A stretch of DNA of 64,000 nt, taken from positions 47,499 through 111,498 of the forward strand of contig MLAK01000024.1 of assembly GCA_001839685.1 (NCBI GenBank), given 5' to 3'. The DNA is from Tritrichomonas foetus. Taxonomy: Eukaryota > Parabasalia > Tritrichomonadida > Tritrichomonadidae. A model generated the notes under the pieces. The model worked only from the letters and a program-made list of their open reading frames with translations. It was not told the origin of the DNA and searched no databases. This document shows, in pieces, positions 30,548 to 39,889 of this stretch. How positions within the stretch are numbered: the stretch's first letter is position 1; the number at the start of each line of letters is the position of its first letter. The position numbers were made by a program, and so were the translations under genes.

Positions 30548-31650
30548 AGATGTATACAAACCAAATAGTCTTAACGTACGAAATCACTAAAATGATCCTT
30601 ATCATCAGTATTACTTAATNCCATCAGTCAAAAATCAAAACCCAAATAGCTAAAAGAATGACGAAAATTTCCCTTATCGCAAACTTCGCAAATGGCCGAA
30701 TTCAAAAATATTTCGAAAATGATTCTGAAGAAGCTATTGTTTCAGTTTTCGGGTGAACAGCTTTCAGTCAATTGTTAAATCTATTTTTTATAGTTATGAG
30801 CCATATTTATTCATAGTTTTGAAATTTTGCAACAATTAAACCGAAAAAAGAGCGATTTTGGAGAAAGCCTAAAAAAAAATTGTGAGAAGCTTTTTTTCCA
30901 AGAATCACAAAGATTATAATACTGCTTCCCATAATTCTATTTACACTTCTTCTATCGATTTTTAATTAAAAATCGCGAAAATTTTGATAGTTTTAACTCA
31001 GTGATGTTGAATTAATTCAATTTCCATTTGACAAATATGAATGTATTGAAATCTTTTCTGTCATAAAATTTTAGTNTTTAGTATATGAAGAAAATAGACT
31101 GGCAGTCCTCAACAGCACATTCTCAAGCAGGGATACAGATACAACGATTGAAAGACCAAATCAAGAAAAATGGAATCCAATATGTTTTTTTCCAGACTCG
31201 ATGCCAAGTGAATTTTCTGATGACTCGCCAATTAGATGGCAAAACATTCGTAATCTTCTCATTGATGCCTAAATTTTTTTTATTTATATCAAAATTATTA
31301 ATATTTTTTTTATACTTCATTTTTGTATTTTGGAAAACATTATAATTTTCGATGGAGGGTCATATGATAATAAAAAGCACGATTTATGATAAGAAATAAT
31401 CAAGATATTAATGCTATAAAATCACTTTTTATCTCAATAATTCTCAGAAATTTCTGTGGGGTTTATTTTTTTCTCACAATTTTTTTTTGGATTTGGTTTT
31501 CTCTGTATCTTGATTTTTAAATTATAATATTTATATATTATTAATAGGATTACAATTAAATAATATTTAGATGACAATAATATCAACAATTATTCATTTA
31601 GATCTCTCAATAGTCTTCTACATCTAGAGCTAGTTAGTTTGTATACATCT
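30548..31650. mobile_element. 1.1-kb inverted-repeat element, copy A
   Basis: 1103 bp with terminal inverted repeats beginning AGATGTATACAAAC (14 bp perfect; similarity fades after that). It is flanked by a perfect 8-bp direct repeat ATATTTAG (30540-30547 and 31651-31658). It is almost identical to 44985-46080. The 8-bp duplication suggests a hAT-like (or other 8-bp-duplicating) family. It has no full transposase, so it is probably non-autonomous. Internal short frames: a 32-codon ATG frame at 30658-30756 (MTKISLIANFANGRIQKYFE) and a protein-like frame ending at 31270. Two N calls (30620, 31076). Confidence 0.9.
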
Positions 31651-31772
31651 ATATTTAGGTGGATTTTCTCATTCATTTTCACCATCTTTTCAAAATTTAA
31701 CGTAAAAAAAAAAACTGATCCAAACCGGTGTTTTGATGAACTCAATTTTGAGGTAGTAATTGCAGCTTGAGT

Positions 31773-31938
31773 TGATTTTTGGAGAAATGGAGGAAATTCA
31801 TTTCACCGATCAATAATGATTTATAAAAATGTAACCATGTTTTTGTCAATAATAATTTGGTGAAATAATGAGAGTTTTACTTAAAAAGATAAATGGATTA
31901 TTCACGTGTAACACTTATGTGTCGATATTTTGATCACT
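31773..31938. repeat. Diverged dispersed repeat, copy 1
   Basis: Shares with 50181-50350 a conserved core AAAATGTAACCATGTTTTTG followed by TCAAT, plus several other islands in the same order (AAATGG-AGGAAATTCAT, TATTCAC-TG-AACAC, ATG-GTC-TATTTT-ATCA). The rest of 31659-32631 shows nothing coding. Confidence 0.6.
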
Positions 31939-32631
31939 TCTAGAGTAAAAATTGTGGAAATAATCTGAACTCAGAATCACAATTTTGACATAATGGTTAT
32001 GGTGGACTTCTTACAAGAGGGAAAGGGATGGGGCTATAATAGCTCATATCTAATCAAAAGCAAAAATAATCAATTATTTAATGCAATTATAAAATATAAT
32101 TTAATTAAATTTATTCTCCATCATGTAATTGACAATAGGTTTGTTCGTTCTTCCTGATGTCGTTCTTGATCTGTGTTGATCACACTGGTGGTATTTAAAA
32201 AAATGGGTTTTGTTGTTTTGAGCCACTCTATTGGAGAAAAATTTTTTTAAGAATAATTTTGACATGATTTTTACGAGTGGGACTCGAATCCGAAATTATT
32301 TCCATTTTTTCCTGCTTCATTGATAAGCTTAGGATAAATATATACTATTTACATGAATATAGAGAATTTAAATTTCACAAGTGATCTTTGTAAATCAATT
32401 TTTAAACATCAATCAAATTTTTGCATAACATCAGGAGCAAATATGAATCATGTTTTAATATACAGGTAAAGAGATTTACTTCAATTGGTTTTGATGATAT
32501 GCCAATTTATATACTTTTAAGTGTTTATTCATCGTAAATATTTAACAAAAATAATAATAATAAAATAAAAAATGGATGAATGAAAGGAAATTCAAACACA
32601 TTTATTACAAAAAATAACCGACAAACAGAAA
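31939..32631. other. AT-rich intergenic interval
   Basis: No gene seen. A plus-strand 62-codon frame at 32580 overlaps the 3' end of the SP-RING gene and is not convincing. Confidence 0.6.
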
Positions 32632-33908
32632 TTAGAAACCAACATTCATTTCATCTACATCAAAAAAAAAAAAAGGTTCAAAATTATCAACAAAAAATGC
32701 ATTATCATTTTGCTCCATTACCGGATTTTCAGGTGGAGTTTGAGAAAATGCATTTAGTAGCTTTTTAGTTTCATGTGAATAAATTAAATCTGAAAAATTT
32801 AATGATCTATTGCATATTGGACATACCCATCTTCTTTGATTTAATGCAATTCTCAGAAAATTTTTCAGATCGAATGTCTGTGCATGATTACAATATCTTC
32901 CTTTTCCAGGATATTTGATTTTCATTCCAGTGAATGGACATAATAAACTCAATTCACTTTCTCTGAATACTTCCTGGACTGGTGGTGCATTATATAATTC
33001 TTTAATTATCTCGTCAAGAGAACGATGACCAGCCACTCTGATTAGGAGACTGAAGCTATTCACTTCTTTTTGGCAAACAATTCGAATTTCAGAAACAGGA
33101 CCAAAAGAAGTGATATCAATAATTGGGAAAAAGTAAATACCTGGTGGCTTCACGAGTTTCTTATTGACATATACTTCTAAAGTATTTGGCCATTTAGAAA
33201 CATGCGGACTAACGTTTCCCATGAAAGATTGAATGATGATTCGTTGATCGCCAGAAATTAATGGCACGCTAACATTAAAATCTTGGGGAATCATTCCGAG
33301 GACCACTGGGCCACAAATTATACTACGTTCCATAAGTGGTTCAACATACCTGATATCATTAAGTTCAAATTTCTCTTCAGGAAATGATGGAACGACTGAT
33401 GAAATAAATCTAGGAATATTTTTGCTGTTAGGTGACATGTCTGGTAGTGCATTTTGAATAATTGCCCGAATTTTAACTAAATGGTCTTCATTTTCCGGAT
33501 TTAAGGCAACAATATAATTAACGTATCCTTGATATGTTGAGGGACTAAAATTTAATTGCGTAGAAATTAATGGAATGATGTTCTGATTATCCTGGACAAG
33601 TTTGATGAGCTCTTCTTTGGTTGGAATTTGTCTGAAATATTTTCTGGTATATTCTGCTGAATTTGAATTATATGGTTTCAAAAAAGCGTTTCCTCTGTTT
33701 CTCGAATCGTTAATAGATGTTGGATTTTTTGCGCTGATGTTATATTTTCCCGTTCGTGGAAGTAAAAATGGGCGAGTTATGGCTAAGAAGAAGTTAAATG
33801 AAGTAAAAATGGGCGAGTTATGGCTGGCGCTTGAGGGCTGCATGATTGATGTGGATTCGATTGGACAATTGGCGCGTCGATAAGTCGAACAGTTCGATTT
33901 TTGTTCAT
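32632..33908 (-). pseudogene. PIAS/Siz-type SP-RING protein with N-terminal frameshifting insertion
   Basis: A SUMO E3 ligase-like protein. The SP-RING (MIZ) zinc finger near the C-terminus reads SLLCPFTGMKIKYPGKGRYC, NHAQTFDLKNFL and VCPICNRSLNFSDLIY, holding the expected C-x-H-x-C and C-P-x-C ligands. The preceding part (about residues 130-300) resembles the PINIT region. A 26-bp segment (33759-33784) is repeated at 33800-33825, giving 41 extra bases that shift the frame. Removing 41 bases joins an upstream ATG frame from 33908 (MNKNRTVRLIDAPIV) to the main frame, giving about 411 aa. As the sequence stands, the ATG at 33843 still gives a 403-aa protein keeping every visible domain, so it may be functional. 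Ends TAA at 32632. Confidence 0.85.
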
Positions 33909-34272
33909 TATGAAGGTTGAAAAATTGATCAATTTTTCGCACCGATTTCGATTTTGTGAATCAGGAATTGTGAAAAAATTCGGTAGATTATCTTTCAATT
34001 ATGACATCAGGTTATTGAAATATATTGAATAGATTTAGGATCTTCTGTTGAAGGTGGTGAGTCTTCATTGAAAACGATTATCATTTGAATTGGAATTTCG
34101 AAATTAGCGGAATCTTTGGTGAGTCCGTCCAATTAATATCTCAATTATGACAGTAATTCAATGCATCTTTTTTTTTTTCTTTCATATTCAAAATGAAAAA
34201 TGTATTTCACCATAAATTGACGGCTTTGTTTATATAAATGGTTAATTTGAAAAGGAATTTCCGACTCCAAAA
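33909..34272. promoter_or_regulatory. Divergent promoter region
   Basis: 364 bp between the SP-RING gene (minus) and the USP-like gene (plus). It contains a poly-T run near 34168. No clear TCAC box lies next to the USP ATG. Confidence 0.4.
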
Positions 34273-37230
34273 ATGGCTGGAAACGAGGATGCTGATATAC
34301 TTCCTGAGGATCCTTATGTTTTAAACGAACAATGGATTACTAAGCCTATCAATGAGCTAGCCAAAGATGGAGATCCATCAAAAATATTTTCTGTGAATGA
34401 TCATTATTGGCGTTTAATTGTTTTTCCAGAAGGATATAACACAAAAAACTATTTGTCAATAATGCTGCTAGCTTGTAAAATTACAAATCCAAGAAAAATT
34501 AAATTTACTATCAAAACTTTCGGCGGTGAGAAAATTGCTGAAGAATCAACTGAATTCACTTTTTCAAAGTTTGTTAAAAATAGAGGATTCTTCAATTTTA
34601 TTCCACTTTCCGAAATTAACAAATTTACAGATCAAGACAACAAATTAAATATTCAGTTAATTATTGAATTTTCGCCTGAAAATTCAAATATGGGTGGATC
34701 ATTTCGTAAAACAACAGGTTTTGTTGGTTTGAAAAATAATTCATCAACTTTTTATTTGAATTCATTAGTTCAAATTCTTTTTCATATCAATTCATTTTGT
34801 TATGATTTAATGTGTAGTAAACCTTCACCAAGTGATTCAAAGATTTTCAATGAATTAAGAAATTTATTTATTATTCTGACAATGTCGCCTGTTGCACCTT
34901 CAACAAAGAATTTACTTTCGGCAATAGAATGGACAAATCCAAATGACTGGGTACAAAACAGTCCATTAAAATTTATTGATTTAATCATGCAAAACATTGG
35001 GAAACTCTCAAAGCTATTCAAAGGAAAAATGGCTGAAAAATTGAAAAAAAAAAAAATCAAAACCGAAAATTTCTATTCAATTCCTGTAAGTGTAAAACAA
35101 ACAAACACACTTCAAAACTTTTTGTTTTACTTCACACATGATTCAAATAATGAACAATCACAAACAGAATCTGTTTCTCATAAATTTATAAATCTTCCAT
35201 CAGTTTTATTTTTCCAACTTGATAGATTTGAAATGATTAATGGAAGTTATGTGAAAATTAAAGACAGATTAACTTTTCCTGCTGAACTAGATATGTCACC
35301 ATTCGTTAATGAAAAGGTTCCTAATGTTTCCTATAAATATGAATTATTTGCAGTTTTGGGTCATCAAGGTGAACAATTTAATGGTCACTTTTATTCATTT
35401 TGTCGAACAAATAAAGGAAAACAATGGCTGAAATTTGATGATAATTTTGTAATGCCATCAAATGAAAGAATGGTCATTGATGGTCATTTTGGCTCCCTTC
35501 AACAAAATACTTCTGCATATTTCCTTGCATATATTCGCAATGATCAAATCAATTTAATAATGGACCAAATAAACACACAATTATTACCTGATCATGCAGT
35601 TAATTATTACAACACCTGGCGTGAGCTACATCATAAATCGCCACCTAACGTAGATGTTCAGTTGTTTACTATCACTGATTATATAAATAAAATTCAAGCT
35701 GATGCCACGCTTGATAATCATACACAAGCAACAAATTGTATTCAAAAAGTTCCAGAACATCATCAATTTAAGGACATGTTATATGATATTCGAAAAAGTG
35801 TTAATTTACCAAAAATTACTCTCTGGCAACTCGATAATGAAACTTCAATTCCTATAAAAAGACTCCCTCTAGAAACACCTGTATCGAAAGCAACTCGAGT
35901 ATTTGTGAGTCCAGAGTTCAAAGGTTCGATTCCCATCCTTGTCGGGTTTTTCGATCCAAATAATTCAAACAAACCTTTACAAATTGTCACTTTTTTGGGA
36001 TTCGAAAAAACTACAACACCTGCTGTGGCATACCAAAGGGTACGCTCAGAAATGAATATACCCTTTGATATTAAAATCCTTTGTTTTATTTACTGCAATG
36101 GAAAAACACGAAGAATTCCAATCAACAAGCCAATCACAGACTCTCATGGAATTCTGATTTTCCAATTCGAGAAAATGCCCATTTTTCAGGAAATTCACAC
36201 TCATCCAAAAAGCATTGCTATTCTCCCTGAATTCAAAAATCAGATTTCTTTTTCTCAATTTTTGGATTTTATTCAAAATTCTGGAAAAATAACCATAGCT
36301 TCTGTAGATGACTATCATAAAACTCATGCTATTATGAATGATTTATCAACAAATGACAACAATTTTAATGGTAATGAAAATAGAAGTTGTTTTGAATTAG
36401 AAATTTCAATGAAATCGAATTTGAGAGATTTGTTAAGATGTGTTCGAATTTTATTGAGTATGTCTGAAAATGATTCTTTAGTTTTATTTAATAAGGAAAA
36501 TAATAAACCCAATTATAAGCCATTAAATGTTTATGATTCAGGTACAATTTCCCAATTTCTTGTTGGTAATTTTGTTTTCTATAAAATCATTCCTGGAATT
36601 TCGCAAGAGGATATTAGAAATTGTACGCTTTTTGAATGCACTCTTAATAATTCGAATTTACTTCTTCTTGAAAAGTCTTTGCTTGTAATGCCTTTGAAAT
36701 TCACTGCTGATGATGTTTTAACTAAAATTCGGAAATCATCTAGTTTGTTTGATGATTCTCAAAGTTTAAGGATTGTCCAATTAAATGGATCACGGATTAT
36801 TCGAATTCTTGAAGGAAAAAGCCAACTTCAATCATCAAGTAATCTAAAATATCGAATAGAAGCTATTCCAAAAGACCAAACTGGAATTCCAAATGAAAAA
36901 TTGTTACGTGTCTCTTTTTCGAAAGATGAAGATTCGCCGCAATTAAGATGTTTCGGAACTCCTTTCTTCCTACGTGTGAATGAAGGTGAAGCATTTGGTG
37001 TAACAAAAAGCAGAATTTGTAAATTTACTGGATTTGATTTAGAAAAAGCGAAATTTTTATTTATGAATGATCCTTCTTCTTCTGTTAACTCTTCTATTCT
37101 GACTGATACAAAAATGTTGTCAAAATTGATTTCTGGGAAAAGTTCTATGTTATTTATTATTCCGGATGATGAATTAGATTTTGGACCAACAATGGAAAAC
37201 GAAGATACACCTAGTCGTATCTATATATAA
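34273..37230 (+). CDS. USP7-like ubiquitin protease homologue lacking the catalytic Cys
   Basis: A 985-aa protein. Residues about 30-135 form a MATH/TRAF-like domain (HYWRLIVFPEGYN). Residues about 148-430 form the USP domain. Cys box: TGFVGLKNNSSTFYLNSLVQ, in which the nucleophilic Cys is Phe160 (TTT). His box: GEQFNGHFYSFCR with His372, then WLKFDDNFV with Asp389/390. The insert containing LPSVLFFQLDRF is typical. The remaining 550 residues look like the ubiquitin-like repeats of USP7. With the Cys gone, deubiquitination is not expected; the protein may bind ubiquitin or substrates as a pseudoprotease. Cys (TGT) and Phe (TTT) differ by one base, so a base-call error must be ruled out. Divergent from the SP-RING gene. 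Confidence 0.95.
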   Translation: MAGNEDADILPEDPYVLNEQWITKPINELAKDGDPSKIFSVNDHYWRLIVFPEGYNTKNYLSIMLLACKITNPRKIKFTIKTFGGEKIAEESTEFTFSKFVKNRGFFNFIPLSEINKFTDQDNKLNIQLIIEFSPENSNMGGSFRKTTGFVGLKNNSSTFYLNSLVQILFHINSFCYDLMCSKPSPSDSKIFNELRNLFIILTMSPVAPSTKNLLSAIEWTNPNDWVQNSPLKFIDLIMQNIGKLSKLFKGKMAEKLKKKKIKTENFYSIPVSVKQTNTLQNFLFYFTHDSNNEQSQTESVSHKFINLPSVLFFQLDRFEMINGSYVKIKDRLTFPAELDMSPFVNEKVPNVSYKYELFAVLGHQGEQFNGHFYSFCRTNKGKQWLKFDDNFVMPSNERMVIDGHFGSLQQNTSAYFLAYIRNDQINLIMDQINTQLLPDHAVNYYNTWRELHHKSPPNVDVQLFTITDYINKIQADATLDNHTQATNCIQKVPEHHQFKDMLYDIRKSVNLPKITLWQLDNETSIPIKRLPLETPVSKATRVFVSPEFKGSIPILVGFFDPNNSNKPLQIVTFLGFEKTTTPAVAYQRVRSEMNIPFDIKILCFIYCNGKTRRIPINKPITDSHGILIFQFEKMPIFQEIHTHPKSIAILPEFKNQISFSQFLDFIQNSGKITIASVDDYHKTHAIMNDLSTNDNNFNGNENRSCFELEISMKSNLRDLLRCVRILLSMSENDSLVLFNKENNKPNYKPLNVYDSGTISQFLVGNFVFYKIIPGISQEDIRNCTLFECTLNNSNLLLLEKSLLVMPLKFTADDVLTKIRKSSSLFDDSQSLRIVQLNGSRIIRILEGKSQLQSSSNLKYRIEAIPKDQTGIPNEKLLRVSFSKDEDSPQLRCFGTPFFLRVNEGEAFGVTKSRICKFTGFDLEKAKFLFMNDPSSSVNSSILTDTKMLSKLISGKSSMLFIIPDDELDFGPTMENEDTPSRIYI

Positions 37231-37592
37231 ATTGTTTTAATAAAAATTGATATCGTATATTATTTTTTATTTTTTATTTTTTGAAAAATTAAGATTCTGA
37301 ACGATTTTTATATCGCTTTATGATTATTGCTATCAGTTTCTGAATTTTGAATTAAAGTTTGCTTACTTTATACATGACTTTTAAAAGTCTTGACATAAAA
37401 TATTATTAGGAATTTATGGGAATGGCTATTGAAAATCTCTGCGAAACAATTAGAAGCTAAATAAATATATTTTGAGACAAACCAATAATGGTATTACCAT
37501 TCCTAAAAAAAAAAAAAAAAAAAAAAAATAATGCAGAAATATGATAGAGCTCTATAATTTAAATTTACTTAAAACAAACAATTTTATGCATT
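37231..37592. repeat. Convergent gap with 24-base poly-A
   Basis: AT-rich spacer; an uninterrupted run of A lies at 37505-37528. No gene is seen. Confidence 0.8.
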
Positions 37593-39839
37593 TTATAGTA
37601 TTTTTGCGCATATAAATTCACTCTCATCTTCGCATATCATCAATTTTCGGAATAAAATAATTAAGTATTCATTTCCTGGACCACCAATATAATCAAGTAC
37701 ATCTCTTTCGTCAATAATTTCTTCTTTCAAATCATTGTAAGCTTTTATCATCTTTCCTTTTCCTACAGTTTTTTCTAAGAAATCACGAATCTCTTTCGCA
37801 GTTTGTCTTTTCTTTTCATTATTACCTCTCATTGGTTTGGCTCCTCTTGTTGAACTTACTACTGAAGGATCCATTGATTTACGGAATTGTCCTTTTTGCG
37901 GGGATTTATCAATTTTTACAACTTTCATTAATTCATCATCTTCGTGAGTGATGTTGCAGGTTGATTGTTTACTTGGCTGACTTAATGGCTTGATCATAAG
38001 ACAATTGGAAATTTGACTTTTACCAATTGTTTTAGATGCAAGTGAAATATTCGCTCTTGCAGAGTGTGGTGGACTTCCTCGTCTTGGTGGAATAATTTGT
38101 GATTTACGAACATTTGAATTTGCAGTTAGAGGTGCTCTAGTATTATTTGAATCATTTGTATTTGTATTGGTATTCATATGAGTATCAATTCGAATATCAC
38201 TTTGATCTACAAATTTAACATTGCTTCTATGATCAAACCTTCCGACACTTTTAGTCACATTTTTCATTTCATTTTTATTCTCGATTCTAAGATTACTATT
38301 CTTTTCATTTCTTGGACTATTTTTATCCATTGTTGGGCTATTTTTAGAATCAAATTTCACTGCATTTTTCTGTTCATGTTTAGCATCATTTTTATTGTCA
38401 ATTCGAACATCATTTTTTACTGAGCTTTTAATTTCATTTGTAGGAATACTTTTATTTACATTTTTAGTATCATTTTTATTTTCAATTTTAGGATTAGCTT
38501 TATTCACAGTTTTATTTTCTGCTTTAATATTTTTAAAATCAGTTTTATTTTCTGATTTTCTCAAATTAGATGGAGTATTTGGTTTGGTTTCATTTTTTGT
38601 ATTTAGTTTCGTTGAATCACTTTTATTTGCAGTCTTTGTTTCATTTTTAGGATAAATTTTATTCGCAGTTTTATTCATAGTTTTTTTACCAGTTTGAGTT
38701 TCATTTTTATTTGATTCTTTTTTACTTGCATCATTTTGAATCGAATTATTTTTGCTTGAATCTTTTTTATTTGGAAGAAGTGTATTTGTTGATTTTGTAA
38801 AACCTGCCTTTGGTGTTGATTTTGATGTTTCTGTAGGTTTATGTTTCGTTTGTGTCTTCGTTTTAGTTTGTGTTTCTTGAGCGAAATTTAAGCCCAGAAC
38901 ATGAGAAGGTTGTGCAACTTTGACTTTTGGAATAACATCATTACTTTTTGGCTTAAACATATTCAAAGTCAATATTTGTGAAAGTGTTGGTCTATCATCC
39001 GGATTTTTCTGAAGCATAGAATCAATCAAATTCGACAGTTGCTTACTATACATTTTTGGAATTGGCTGCTGCTTCTGCATCATAATTTTAATGACTACAT
39101 TTCCCATATTATTTCCGCCAAAAGCTGGCGAGAAAGTACACATTTCATAAAACACACAGCCAAGTGACCAGACATCTGTTTTTGCATTATAAGGCTCGCC
39201 GTTGCAAATTTCAGGCGATAAATAAAAAGGTGAGCCAACCATTGTTCTTGCAAAGTCATTTGTGTTCTCCAGGATTTTGGCAATACCAAAATCACCCAGT
39301 TTTATATGATGGGCAGCATCGAGAAAAACATTCTGTGATTTAATATCTCGATGAAGAATATTCAATGAGTGGACGTAATTTAAAGCCGAGCAAAGTTCGA
39401 AAATCCAAGAAATGATTTGTTTTTCAGGCAAATGCTTGCCATTCTGCTTTCTGAGATATCCCTGCAAATCACCACCTTCTGCGTATTCCATGACGATATA
39501 CAATTTCCCCTCTTCTGTAAATGAATCGACGAATCCTACGATACTTGGATGTTTGATTTTTTGAAGAATTTTGGCTTCATTTAAAGATGCTTGTCTGATG
39601 TCTGGCGGCTGGGCTGTAATATTGATTTCCTTAACGATTACATCCATGTGAGTCTTTTTGTCATTACATAAAATCGCTCGACCAAAAGATCCGACTCCAA
39701 CAATGCGTTTTACTTCGAAGCGATCCATAAATAAACGAATATCATTTAAAAAGTGGAACTTTTTCATGCTTGTATGATCGTTTTCTCTTTCAAAATTTAA
39801 TGACATAAAATTGTCAGAAAATATCATTTCACATGTCAT
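37593..39839 (-). CDS. NEK-family Ser/Thr kinase with Lys/Asn/Thr-rich tail
   Basis: A 748-aa protein. The kinase domain begins near Met38 (MDRFEVKRIVGVGSFGRA) and ends near 300. Gly-rich loop VGVGSFG (47-53), Lys70 (VIVKEI), the NEK-typical HRDIKSQNVFL, GDFGIAK, MVGSPFYLSPEI and KTDVWSLGCVFYEM. NEKs act in microtubule, basal-body and cell-cycle control; trichomonads have many. Residues about 330-560 are a low-complexity repeat region of degenerate KNETK/NKNDTKN units. The C-terminus (AKEIRDFLEKTVGKGKMIKA) is helical and may be an oligomerisation segment. The annotated start is the first ATG; Met25 and Met38 are alternatives. It shares a 50-bp promoter gap with the next gene. Confidence 0.94.
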   Translation of the reverse strand: MTCEMIFSDNFMSLNFERENDHTSMKKFHFLNDIRLFMDRFEVKRIVGVGSFGRAILCNDKKTHMDVIVKEINITAQPPDIRQASLNEAKILQKIKHPSIVGFVDSFTEEGKLYIVMEYAEGGDLQGYLRKQNGKHLPEKQIISWIFELCSALNYVHSLNILHRDIKSQNVFLDAAHHIKLGDFGIAKILENTNDFARTMVGSPFYLSPEICNGEPYNAKTDVWSLGCVFYEMCTFSPAFGGNNMGNVVIKIMMQKQQPIPKMYSKQLSNLIDSMLQKNPDDRPTLSQILTLNMFKPKSNDVIPKVKVAQPSHVLGLNFAQETQTKTKTQTKHKPTETSKSTPKAGFTKSTNTLLPNKKDSSKNNSIQNDASKKESNKNETQTGKKTMNKTANKIYPKNETKTANKSDSTKLNTKNETKPNTPSNLRKSENKTDFKNIKAENKTVNKANPKIENKNDTKNVNKSIPTNEIKSSVKNDVRIDNKNDAKHEQKNAVKFDSKNSPTMDKNSPRNEKNSNLRIENKNEMKNVTKSVGRFDHRSNVKFVDQSDIRIDTHMNTNTNTNDSNNTRAPLTANSNVRKSQIIPPRRGSPPHSARANISLASKTIGKSQISNCLMIKPLSQPSKQSTCNITHEDDELMKVVKIDKSPQKGQFRKSMDPSVVSSTRGAKPMRGNNEKKRQTAKEIRDFLEKTVGKGKMIKAYNDLKEEIIDERDVLDYIGGPGNEYLIILFRKLMICEDESEFICAKIL

Positions 39840-39889
39840 TTACTTTCTTGACAGGAAAATAAAAGTTTGTTTTGATAAAAGTTTGAGAA
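39840..39889. promoter_or_regulatory. 50-bp bidirectional promoter gap
   Basis: Only 50 bases separate the ATGs of two divergent genes, so start-site elements for both must lie here or inside the coding regions. No TCAC box is obvious on either strand. Confidence 0.5.

Noticed and set aside
31085..31345. 86-codon ATG frame in the 1.1-kb element (and its copy at 45509)
   Set aside because: The end is a hydrophobic run from AT-rich DNA; an overlapping frame ending at 31270 looks far more like protein.
32270..32300. tRNA-like T-arm sequence (GGACTCGAATCCGA)
   Set aside because: The loop is not canonical on either strand and no acceptor, D or anticodon arms can be paired around it.
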